DNA from: Lentzea flava
GTDB lineage: Bacteria; Actinomycetota; Actinomycetes; Mycobacteriales; Pseudonocardiaceae
Reading direction: 5' to 3'
DNA length: 64,000 nucleotides
NCBI RefSeq assembly: GCF_014648475.1
Contig: NZ_BMRE01000037.1
Coordinates: 29,480 to 93,479 of the forward strand
The position numbers were made by a program, and so were the translations under genes. Shown piece by piece: positions 32,917 to 40,300 of the stretch. The first letter of the stretch is position 1, and each line of letters begins with the position of its first letter. The notes under the pieces are model-generated. The model was given only the letters and a program-made list of their open reading frames with translations, was not told the origin of the DNA and did not search any database.

Positions 32917-34437
32917 ATGACCAGCGAGCTCAACACGGCGCCCGCAGCCGAAGTCCCGCAGAAGTTCGCCATGCTGGGACTGACCTTCGACGACGTGCTC
33001 CTGCTGCCTGCCGAGTCGGACGTCGTTCCCAGTGGCGTCGACACGAGCACCAGGATCTCGCGCAACATCACCCTGAAGATTCCGCTGGCCAGTGCCGCCA
33101 TGGACACGGTCACCGAGGGGCGGATGGCCATCTCGATGGCGCGGCAGGGCGGCATCGGCGTGCTGCACCGCAACCTGAGCGTCGAGGACCAGGCCCGGCA
33201 GGCCGAGACCGTCAAGCGGTCCGAGGCCGGCATGGTCACCGACCCGGTCACGTGCTCGCCGGACGACACGCTGGCCCAAGTCGACGCGCTGTGCGCCCGC
33301 TACCGCATCTCCGGTGTGCCGGTGACGGACGCCAACAACAAGCTGGTCGGCATCATCACGAACCGCGACATGCGGTTCGAGCTCGACCACACCAAGCGGG
33401 TCAGCGAGGTCATGACCAACGGGCCGCTGGTCACCGCGCAGGTCGGGGTGTCGGCGGAGGCCGCGCTGGGGCTGCTGCGCCGGCACAAGGTCGAGAAGCT
33501 GCCGATCGTCGACGGTGACGGCAAGCTGCAGGGCCTGATCACGGTCAAGGACTTCGTGAAGACCGAGCAGTACCCGAACGCCACCAAGGACCCGGACGGC
33601 CGCCTGCTGTGCGCCGCCGCCGTGGGTGTGGGCGAGGACTCGTTCGTGCGCGCCATGACGCTCGCCGACGCCGGGGTCGACGTGCTGATGGTCGACACGG
33701 CGCACGGCCACTCGCGCGGTGTGCTGGAGATGGTCGCCCGCATCAAGAAGGAGCTCGGCGACTCCGTCGACGTCGTCGGCGGCAACGTCGCCACGCGGGC
33801 TGGTGCGCAGGCGCTGGTCGACGCGGGTGCGGACGGCGTCAAGGTCGGTGTCGGGCCCGGCTCGATCTGCACCACGCGCGTCGTCGCGGGTGTCGGCGTG
33901 CCGCAGATCTCCGCGATCTACGAGGCCTCCCTGGCCTGTCGTCCCGCCGGTGTGCCGGTGATCGGTGATGGCGGCATCCAGTACTCCGGCGACATCGCCA
34001 AGGCCATCGCGGCCGGCGCGTCCGCCGTGATGCTCGGCTCGCTGCTCGCGGGCACCACCGAGGCGCCCGGCGACCTGATCCTGGTCAACGGCAAGCAGTT
34101 CAAGACCTACCGCGGCATGGGCTCGCTGGCGGCGATGCAGTCCCGTGGCGACGCCAAGTCGTACTCGAAGGACCGCTACTTCCAGGACGACGTGCTCAAC
34201 GAGGACAAGCTCGTCCCCGAGGGCATCGAGGGCCGCACGCCGTTCCGCGGCCCGCTGGCCCAGGTCGTGCACCAGCTCAACGGCGGCCTGCGGGCGGCGA
34301 TGGGCTACACGGGCTCCCGCACGATCGCCGAGCTGCAGAACCAGCAGCTCGTGCGCATCACCGCGGCGGGCCTGAAGGAGAGCCACCCGCACGACATCAC
34401 GATGACCGTCGAGGCACCGAACTACACCACCCGTTAG
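32917..34437 (+). CDS. guaB2: Inosine-5'-monophosphate dehydrogenase (GuaB2)
   Basis: A 506-aa IMPDH catalysing NAD-dependent IMP to XMP, the committed step of GMP synthesis. Residues ~100-230 form the two CBS domains (MVTDPVTCSPDDTLAQVDALCARYRISGVPVTD and HKVEKLPIVDGDGKLQGLITVKDF). The catalytic loop is GPGSICTTR with Cys318, the phosphate loop DGGIQYSGDIAKAIAAG, and the flap YRGMGSLAAM. It is the canonical active paralogue; guaB3 lies 51 bp downstream and guaA at 43838. Confidence 0.97.
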   Translation: MTSELNTAPAAEVPQKFAMLGLTFDDVLLLPAESDVVPSGVDTSTRISRNITLKIPLASAAMDTVTEGRMAISMARQGGIGVLHRNLSVEDQARQAETVKRSEAGMVTDPVTCSPDDTLAQVDALCARYRISGVPVTDANNKLVGIITNRDMRFELDHTKRVSEVMTNGPLVTAQVGVSAEAALGLLRRHKVEKLPIVDGDGKLQGLITVKDFVKTEQYPNATKDPDGRLLCAAAVGVGEDSFVRAMTLADAGVDVLMVDTAHGHSRGVLEMVARIKKELGDSVDVVGGNVATRAGAQALVDAGADGVKVGVGPGSICTTRVVAGVGVPQISAIYEASLACRPAGVPVIGDGGIQYSGDIAKAIAAGASAVMLGSLLAGTTEAPGDLILVNGKQFKTYRGMGSLAAMQSRGDAKSYSKDRYFQDDVLNEDKLVPEGIEGRTPFRGPLAQVVHQLNGGLRAAMGYTGSRTIAELQNQQLVRITAAGLKESHPHDITMTVEAPNYTTR

Positions 34438-34488
34438 GGTTCTCCGGGCTGTTTCGAAGGCCCGCTGTCGCTTGGAGAGGAACTACTG

Positions 34489-35622
34489 GTGCGCGATCTG
34501 GTCGAGATCGGCATGGGCCGGACCGCGAGGCGGGCCTACGAGCTGGACGACATCGAGATCATCCCGTCCCGTCGCACGAGGTCGTCGAAGGACGTCTCCA
34601 CGACGTGGCAGATCGATGCCTACCGCTTCGACATCCCGCTGATCACCCACCCGACCGACGCGATCGTGTCGCCGGGCGTCGCGGTCGCGGTCGGCGAGCT
34701 GGGCGGTCTCGGCGTGCTCAACGCCGAGGGCCTCTGGGCGCGGCACGGTGACGTGGACGAGGCGCTGTTCCGCCTGGTCCAGGCCACGGAGGACAGCGAC
34801 GACCCGTCGGCGCCGGTCAAGGTGCTGCAGGAGCTGCACGCCGCTCCGCTGCGGATGGACCTGATCGCCGAGGCGATCAAGCAGATCCGCGAGTCGGGCG
34901 TCACCGTCGCGGTCCGCGTCAGCCCGCAGCGGGCGGCGGAGCTCACGCCGGACCTGCTGGCCGCTGGCGTCGAGATCCTGGTCGTCCAGGGCACGATCAT
35001 CTCGGCCGAGCACGTGTCGCGCGACGGCGAGCCGCTGAACCTGAAGTCGTTCATCGCGGACCTCGACATCCCGGTGATCGCCGGCGGTGTCGGCGACTAC
35101 CGCACCGCCATGCACCTGATGCGCACGGGCGCGGCGGGCGTGATCGTCGGCTACGGCTACACGCCGGGCGTCACCACCACCGACTCCGTCCTGGGCATCG
35201 GCGTGCCGATGGCCACCGCGATCGCCGACGCCGCGGCCGCCCGCCGCGACTACCTCGACGAGACCGGCGGCCGCTACGTGCACGTCATCGCCGACGGCGG
35301 TGTCATGACGAGCGGTGACGTGGCGAAGTCCATCGCCTGCGGTGCCGATGCCGTGATGCTGGGCGAGCCGCTGGCCGCCGCGACCGAGGCGCCGGGCCAG
35401 GGCCTGTACTGGACCGCCTCGTCCGCGCACCCGTCGGTGCCCCGCAGCCTCGTCGCGGAGGCGGTGGACCAGGAGCTCGACCTGCGCAAGCTGTTGTTCG
35501 GCCCGTCCTCCGACCCGCGTGGCGTGACGAACCTGTTCGGCGCGCTCAAGCGGGCCATGGCCAAGACCGGCTACTCCGACCTCAAGGAGTTCCAGAAGGT
35601 CGGCCTGACGATCCGCGGGTGA
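34489..35622 (+). CDS. guaB3: GuaB3 family IMP dehydrogenase-related protein
   Basis: A 377-aa TIM-barrel protein of the IMPDH/GMPR superfamily, without CBS domains. It begins VEIGMGRTARRAYELDDIEIIPSRRTRSSKDVST. The phosphate loop is ADGGVMTSGDVAKSIACGADAVMLGEPL. In the segment corresponding to the catalytic loop (GYGYTPGVTTTDSVLGI) no Cys is seen. Actinobacterial GuaB3 has no established function. GTG 34489 has GGAGAGG upstream. It is cotranscribed with guaB2 and closed by a terminator. Confidence 0.93.
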   Translation: MRDLVEIGMGRTARRAYELDDIEIIPSRRTRSSKDVSTTWQIDAYRFDIPLITHPTDAIVSPGVAVAVGELGGLGVLNAEGLWARHGDVDEALFRLVQATEDSDDPSAPVKVLQELHAAPLRMDLIAEAIKQIRESGVTVAVRVSPQRAAELTPDLLAAGVEILVVQGTIISAEHVSRDGEPLNLKSFIADLDIPVIAGGVGDYRTAMHLMRTGAAGVIVGYGYTPGVTTTDSVLGIGVPMATAIADAAAARRDYLDETGGRYVHVIADGGVMTSGDVAKSIACGADAVMLGEPLAAATEAPGQGLYWTASSAHPSVPRSLVAEAVDQELDLRKLLFGPSSDPRGVTNLFGALKRAMAKTGYSDLKEFQKVGLTIRG

Positions 35623-35636
35623 ACTCGATCATCGTC

Positions 35637-35672
35637 CAGAAGGGTGCGCTCCGGCAGGGGCGCACCCTTCTG
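35637..35672 (+). terminator. Terminator of guaB2-guaB3
   Basis: A perfect 13-bp stem (CAGAAGGGTGCGC at 35637-35649 with 35660-35672) with a 10-nt loop is followed by CTTTGCT. It begins 14 nt after the guaB3 stop. Confidence 0.85.
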
Positions 35673-35685
35673 CTTTGCTGGAACC

Positions 35686-36033
35686 GTGCCGCTCGTCGAG
35701 ATCACCTACGCACCCCATGTGTCCCACAAGGTCCTGAAGGAACTCGCCGCGATGCTCCCGCACGCGGTGTCGCTGGCCGTGGAGTGCCCGGAGGAGCCCT
35801 ACGACGGCAACCTCCAGCCCGGCGACGTGGAACTGCGCTTCCGTCCGCGCGGTCCGTTCGACTCGAGCGGCATGGATCTGGTGATCGAGGTCCGCTCCAA
35901 GTGGTTCGAAAGCCGCGCCGCCAACCGCCAGGACCGCGTCGACGGCCTGTGCAAGGCGGTGGAGGAAGCCACCGGACTGGGCGAGGTCGGCGTCTACCTG
36001 AGCCTCCCGGTGGCCGCCTGGGCGCAAAGCTGA
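35686..36033 (+). CDS. Small tautomerase-like protein (candidate catalytic Pro)
   Basis: A 115-aa protein starting M-P-L-V-E-I-T-Y. After Met removal Pro would be N-terminal, as in tautomerases (4-oxalocrotonate tautomerase, MIF, CHMI). The length and the pattern (hydrophobic strand, helix VSHKVLKELAAMLPHAVSLAVECPEEPYDG, strand VELRFRPRG, strand DLVIEVRSKW, helix) fit a CHMI-type beta-alpha-beta duplicate. Start GTG 35686 is chosen for the Pro. The guaB3 terminator is immediately upstream, so the promoter must be very close and the mRNA may be leaderless. The family call is tentative and function unknown. Confidence 0.6.
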   Translation: MPLVEITYAPHVSHKVLKELAAMLPHAVSLAVECPEEPYDGNLQPGDVELRFRPRGPFDSSGMDLVIEVRSKWFESRAANRQDRVDGLCKAVEEATGLGEVGVYLSLPVAAWAQS

Positions 36034-36072
36034 TCTTGCAACCGGCCCCACCACTCACGCGTCCTGAAAGGC

Positions 36073-36291
36073 ATGGAGTTGGACATCCTCTTCGGCGGCA
36101 ACAGCAGTAACAGCAGTGATCTGGACGCGATTGACACGGACGCCGAGGTCCACGAGGTCGAGGAAGCGCGGGAAGAGGACGAGAACGGCATCGGCTGGAA
36201 GGTCCTGGCCCTGTTCATCTGCGGTGGCCTGGTGATCACCGCGCTGGCCGTCGCCTTCATGGTGTGGGTCATCGAAGGCCTGGTTCTCTGA
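36073..36291 (+). CDS. Small acidic single-pass membrane protein
   Basis: A 72-aa protein. Residues 10-38 are Ser/Asn- then Asp/Glu-rich, and residues 43-66 form one membrane helix (WKVLALFICGGLVITALAVAFMVW). The ATG at 36073 follows GAAAGG at a good distance. It lies 39 nt after the tautomerase-like gene and probably shares its transcript. No family is recognised. The acidic N-terminus probably faces the cytoplasm. Confidence 0.7.
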   Translation: MELDILFGGNSSNSSDLDAIDTDAEVHEVEEAREEDENGIGWKVLALFICGGLVITALAVAFMVWVIEGLVL

Positions 36292-36313
36292 GCGTCTGAA
36301 CCGATCGGGGACT

Positions 36314-36348
36314 AGGCGTTACCGGAAGTAACGCCTACTCTCCCGTGC
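36314..36348 (+). promoter_or_regulatory. Palindromic operator over a leaderless choD promoter
   Basis: A perfect inverted repeat AGGCGTTAC-N5-GTAACGCCT spans 36314-36336. Its last base starts a -10 hexamer TACTCT (36336-36341), which is 7 nt before the ATG at 36349, so transcription should begin on the start codon. The palindrome would cover roughly -35 to -13. A TetR-like dimeric repressor bound there should block RNA polymerase. The regulator is not identified. Confidence 0.7.
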
Positions 36349-38025
36349 ATGGGTGAACTCGCCGGTAACTTCGACGTCGTCATCGTCGGCTCAGGGTTCG
36401 GCGGCAGCGTGGCAGCGCTCCGCCTGACCGAGAAGGGCTACCGCGTCGCCGTCCTCGAGGCGGGACGCAGGTTCGCCGACGACGAGTTCGCCAAGACCAG
36501 CTGGAACCTGCGGAAGTACCTGTGGGCGCCGCAGCTGCGGTGTTTCGGGATCCAGCGCATCCACCTCCTGCGCAACGTCATGGTGCTGGCCGGCGCGGGT
36601 GTCGGCGGAGGCAGCCTCGTCTACGCCAACACGCTCTACCGGCCGCTCAAGCCGTTCTACGAAGACCGGCAGTGGGCGCACATCACCGACTGGCAGGACG
36701 AGCTGGAGCCGTTCTACGACCAGGCGAGCCGGATGCTCGGGGTGGTCACGAACCCCACGACGACCCCGAGCGACGTCGTCATGCAGAAGGTCGCGAAGGA
36801 CATGGGCGTCGAGGACAGCTACCACCCGACGCCCGTCGGCGTGTTCTTCGGCGAGCCCGGCAAGAAGGCCGAGGATCCGTACTTCGGCGGCGCCGGGCCG
36901 GAGCGCACCGGGTGCACCGAGTGCGGCAGCTGCATGTCCGGCTGCCGGGTCGGCGCCAAGAACACGCTGGTCAAGAACTACCTCTACCTCGCGGAGAAGC
37001 TCGGAGCGCAGGTCTTCCCGCTGACCACCGTCACGCAGCTGCGCGAGAACGACGGCCGGTGGACCGTCGAGACCAGGGCGACCGGCGGCCGGGCGAGGAA
37101 GACCTTCACCGCCGACCAGGTCGTGCTCGCCGCGGGCACGTGGGGCACTCAGCAGCTCCTGCACAGGGCCAGGGTCACGACGCTGCCCAAGATCTCCAAG
37201 AAGCTCGGCGAGCTCACCCGCACCAACTCGGAGTCGATCATCGGGGCCGGGCGGTTCTCGGTCGACCCGCAGAACGACTTCACCAAGGGTGTCGCGATCA
37301 CGAGCTCCATCCACCCCGACGAGATCACGCACATCGAGCCCGTCCGGTACGGCAAGGGCAGCAACGCGATGGGGCTGCTGCAGACCCTCGCCACGGACGG
37401 CGCGGCGAGCACCCCGAGGTGGCTGCAGTTCCTCCGGGAAGCGGTCAAGCACCCGATGAAGCTCCTCAGGCTGCTGAGCGTGCACCGGTGGAGCGAGCGG
37501 ACGGTGATCCTGCTGGTGATGCAGAGCCTCGACAACTCCATCACCACGTTCCTCAAGCGCGGCAAGCTCACCAGCAAGCAGGGGCACGGCGAGCCCAACC
37601 CGGCGTTCATCCCGGCGGGGCACCAGGCGAACCTGTTGGCGGCCAAGCACATCGACGGCATCGCCGGCGGCACGTGGGGCGAGTTGTTCAACATCCCGCT
37701 GACCGCGCACTTCATCGGTGGCTGCGCGATCGCCGCCACCGAGGAGGAAGGCGTGATCGACCCGTACCACCGCGTCTTCAACTACCCAGGACTGTCCGTT
37801 GTGGACGGTGCGGCGATCAGTGCGAACCTCGGCGTGAACCCGAGCCTCACGATCACCGCGCAGGCCGAGCGGGCGTTCTCGCTGTGGCCGAACAAGGGCG
37901 AGCAGGACCAGCGGCCGGACCAGGGCCAGCCGTACCGGAGGATCAACCCGACGAAGCCGAAGAACCCGGCCGTTCCCGATCAAGCTCCAGCCGCATTGCG
38001 GTTGCCGATCGTGAAGGCCTCCTGA
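36349..38025 (+). CDS. choD: GMC-type FAD oxidoreductase, ChoD-like (putative cholesterol oxidase)
   Basis: A 558-aa flavoprotein matching Rv3409c (ChoD) in size and position after guaB3. The FAD fold starts FDVVIVGSGFGGSVAALRL. VMVLAGAGVGGGSLVYANTLYRP is the GMC flavin loop. The end has GGCAIAATEEEGVIDPYHRVFNYPGLSVVDGAAISANLGVNPSLTITA. A four-Cys motif C-x2-C-x2-C-x3-C (CTECGSCMSGC) lies near residue 190 and looks like a ferredoxin cluster site. No signal peptide was seen. True cholesterol oxidase activity is unproven for this group. The upstream operator suggests substrate-responsive control. Confidence 0.88.
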   Translation: MGELAGNFDVVIVGSGFGGSVAALRLTEKGYRVAVLEAGRRFADDEFAKTSWNLRKYLWAPQLRCFGIQRIHLLRNVMVLAGAGVGGGSLVYANTLYRPLKPFYEDRQWAHITDWQDELEPFYDQASRMLGVVTNPTTTPSDVVMQKVAKDMGVEDSYHPTPVGVFFGEPGKKAEDPYFGGAGPERTGCTECGSCMSGCRVGAKNTLVKNYLYLAEKLGAQVFPLTTVTQLRENDGRWTVETRATGGRARKTFTADQVVLAAGTWGTQQLLHRARVTTLPKISKKLGELTRTNSESIIGAGRFSVDPQNDFTKGVAITSSIHPDEITHIEPVRYGKGSNAMGLLQTLATDGAASTPRWLQFLREAVKHPMKLLRLLSVHRWSERTVILLVMQSLDNSITTFLKRGKLTSKQGHGEPNPAFIPAGHQANLLAAKHIDGIAGGTWGELFNIPLTAHFIGGCAIAATEEEGVIDPYHRVFNYPGLSVVDGAAISANLGVNPSLTITAQAERAFSLWPNKGEQDQRPDQGQPYRRINPTKPKNPAVPDQAPAALRLPIVKAS

Positions 38026-38037
38026 CACGGTGGAAGC

Positions 38038-38997
38038 ATGGCCAAAAAGCCGTTCGCTTCCAGCGCTGACCTCGCCCCGAAGGACGAGGTGTTCGTCGAG
38101 CTCGCCGAGGGCGTCTACACCCTGACCGCCGAAGGCGACCCCAACGTCGGAGCCATCGAGGCCGAGGACTTCCTCATCTGCTTCGAAGCGCGCGCCACAC
38201 CCGCGGCCGCGCGCAGGTGGCTCGCGCAGCTCAGGAAACACACGCAGAAGCCAGTCCGCTACCTCGTGCTCAGCCACTACCACGCCGTCCGCACGCTCGG
38301 CGCCAGCGCGTTCGACGCCCAGGAGATCGTCGCGCACGAGATGACGCGGGTGCTGATCGCCGAACGCGGGCAGCAGGACTGGGAGAGCGAGTACGGCCGC
38401 ATGCCGCGGCTCTTCGAGAAGCCCGAGGAGATCCCCGGCCTGACCTGGCCGACGCTCACGTTCTCCGACCGCATGACGATCCCGCTCGGCGACGAGCGCG
38501 GCGATCTCGTGCTCCAGCACCTCGGGCGCGGGCACACGGCGGGCGACATCGTGGCGTGGCTGCCGCAGCAGCGCATCCTCTTCGCCGGCGACCTGGTGGA
38601 GTCGCAGGCCGCGCTCTACACCGGCGACGCCTTCCACGACGAGTGGGCGACGTCCACTTTGGACGAGATCGAGGACCTGGGTGCGGAGGTTCTCGTCGGC
38701 GGACGTGGCAAGGTGGCCCGCGACCGCATCGAGGTCGAGGCTGCCATCAACCAGAGCAGGCACTTCCTCAACGAGCTGCGCCGCACCGTCGGTGGGGTCC
38801 ACGCCGAGGGCGGCACGCTCAAACAGGCCTTCGAGCTGGCGCACAAGACGCTCGAACCGCGGTACGGGCGGTGGCCGATCTTCGAGCACTGCCTGCCGTT
38901 CGACGTGAAGCGCTACTGGGACGAGTGCGACGGCAAGGACTGGCCGGAGATCTGGACCGCCGAACGTGACCGCGCCGTCTGGGACGCCCTGCAATGA
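38038..38997 (+). CDS. Metallo-beta-lactamase-fold protein with degenerate metal motif
   Basis: A 319-aa MBL-fold protein. The signature HxHxDH is replaced by H80-Y-H82-A-V84-R85. LGRGHTAGDIVAW and LFAGDLVESQAALY are kept, but the final His loop is GGRG. It may bind one metal or none, so hydrolase activity is doubtful. ATG 38038 has GGTGGAAG upstream. It overlaps the next FAD monooxygenase gene by 4 bp (ATGA), a coupling that suggests a shared aromatic or lipid oxidation pathway (inference). It lies 12 bp after choD, so it is probably in the choD transcript. Confidence 0.82.
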   Translation: MAKKPFASSADLAPKDEVFVELAEGVYTLTAEGDPNVGAIEAEDFLICFEARATPAAARRWLAQLRKHTQKPVRYLVLSHYHAVRTLGASAFDAQEIVAHEMTRVLIAERGQQDWESEYGRMPRLFEKPEEIPGLTWPTLTFSDRMTIPLGDERGDLVLQHLGRGHTAGDIVAWLPQQRILFAGDLVESQAALYTGDAFHDEWATSTLDEIEDLGAEVLVGGRGKVARDRIEVEAAINQSRHFLNELRRTVGGVHAEGGTLKQAFELAHKTLEPRYGRWPIFEHCLPFDVKRYWDECDGKDWPEIWTAERDRAVWDALQ

Positions 38998-40265
38998 GTG
39001 TCCTGATCGTCGGCGCCGGGCCGGTCGGGCTCACCGCCGCGCTGTTCCTCGCGAGAGCCGGCGTCCCGAGCGTCGTCCTGGAGAAGGCGGAGCAGCGCGG
39101 CCGGCAGGGCAGCCGCTCGATCTGCGTGCAGCGCGACGTCCTGGAGATCCTCGAAAGGATCGGCGTCGGCCAGGCCGTCGCCGACGCGGGCGTCACCTGG
39201 TACACCGGCCGCACCTACCACCGCGACCGCGAGGTGCTGACGCTGACCTTCCCGGAGGCCGAGGGCTTCCCGCCGTTCGTGAACACCCCGCAGACCGTCG
39301 TCGAGCAGCTGCTGGAGGAACGCGTCCGCGCCGAGCCGCTGATCGAACTCCGCTACGGCCACGCGCTGCGGGGCCTGGCCCAGGACGACGAGGGAGTGTC
39401 CACAGAGGACGGAATCAGGGCGACGCACTGCATCGCCGCCGACGGCGTGCACTCGACGGTGCGCCAGCTCCTGGACATCCCGTTCGACGGCTTCTCGTTC
39501 GACGACAGGTTCATCATCGCCGACGTCCGCGTCGACCTGGACTTCGAGACGCCGGAGCGCCGCTTCTACTTCGACCCGCCGTGGAACCCTGGCCAGAAAG
39601 GTATTCAACCCAGCCAGGTCCTCCTGCACCCGCAACCGAAGGGTGTCTGGCGGATCGACTGGCAGGTCCCGGAGGACGTCGAGCTCACCGACGACCACAT
39701 CCGCGCGATCGTCGGCGACAAGCCGTACGAGGTGGTCTGGCAGTCGACCTACCGCTTCCACCAGCGCCGCGCGAGGACGTTCCGCAAGGGCAGGATCCTG
39801 CTCGCGGGCGACGCCGCGCACGTCATGAGCCCGTTCGGCGCCCGCGGCCTGAACTCGGGGATCTGCGACGCCGACAACGCGGCGTGGAAGATCGCCGCCG
39901 ACCGCGCCGGCGAGGCGGGTCCGCATCTCCTCGACTCCTACGACGTCGAGCGCGGACAGGCCGCCGACGAGAACCTCCGCATCACCGGCGACACCATGCG
40001 GTTCCTGGTGCCGGGCAACGAAGAAGAGCGCGCACACCGCGAGAAAGCGCTGGAGACCGGCGAAGGCATCGACTCCGGCAAGCTCTTCACCCCGTTCGCC
40101 TACGAGAACTCCCCGCTCACCACGGACGGCGGCGAACTCGTCCCGCACTCCCGCACCGCGGGACCGGGCTTCACCACGAGGAACGGCTGGCTGATCAGAC
40201 CGGACGGGCACGTGGCCGCACACCGTTGCGACGATCAGGTGAAACGGCGAGCTCTCGGCTGGTAG
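38994..40265 (+). CDS. FAD-dependent aromatic monooxygenase (PHBH/UbiH class A)
   Basis: A 423-aa class A flavoprotein hydroxylase. It has the GxGxxG FAD motif (LIVGAGPVGLTAALFLARAG), the DG motif in CIAADGVHSTVRQLL, and the GD motif in LLAGDAAHVMSPFGARGLNSGICDADN (residues ~270-292). It lacks the thioredoxin-like C-terminal domain found in longer phenol hydroxylase relatives, ending shortly after GLLI-type residues. It should hydroxylate an aromatic ring using NAD(P)H and O2; the substrate is unknown. It overlaps the upstream MBL gene by 4 bp. Confidence 0.88.
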   Translation: MSVLIVGAGPVGLTAALFLARAGVPSVVLEKAEQRGRQGSRSICVQRDVLEILERIGVGQAVADAGVTWYTGRTYHRDREVLTLTFPEAEGFPPFVNTPQTVVEQLLEERVRAEPLIELRYGHALRGLAQDDEGVSTEDGIRATHCIAADGVHSTVRQLLDIPFDGFSFDDRFIIADVRVDLDFETPERRFYFDPPWNPGQKGIQPSQVLLHPQPKGVWRIDWQVPEDVELTDDHIRAIVGDKPYEVVWQSTYRFHQRRARTFRKGRILLAGDAAHVMSPFGARGLNSGICDADNAAWKIAADRAGEAGPHLLDSYDVERGQAADENLRITGDTMRFLVPGNEEERAHREKALETGEGIDSGKLFTPFAYENSPLTTDGGELVPHSRTAGPGFTTRNGWLIRPDGHVAAHRCDDQVKRRALGW

Positions 40266-40300
40266 GGCAACCGGCGACCGGTGCCGGGCGTGTTCCCGTC

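Noticed and set aside
36391..38994. An 867-codon open frame on the minus strand
   Set aside because: It is antisense to choD and the MBL gene, without recognisable domains or ribosome binding site.
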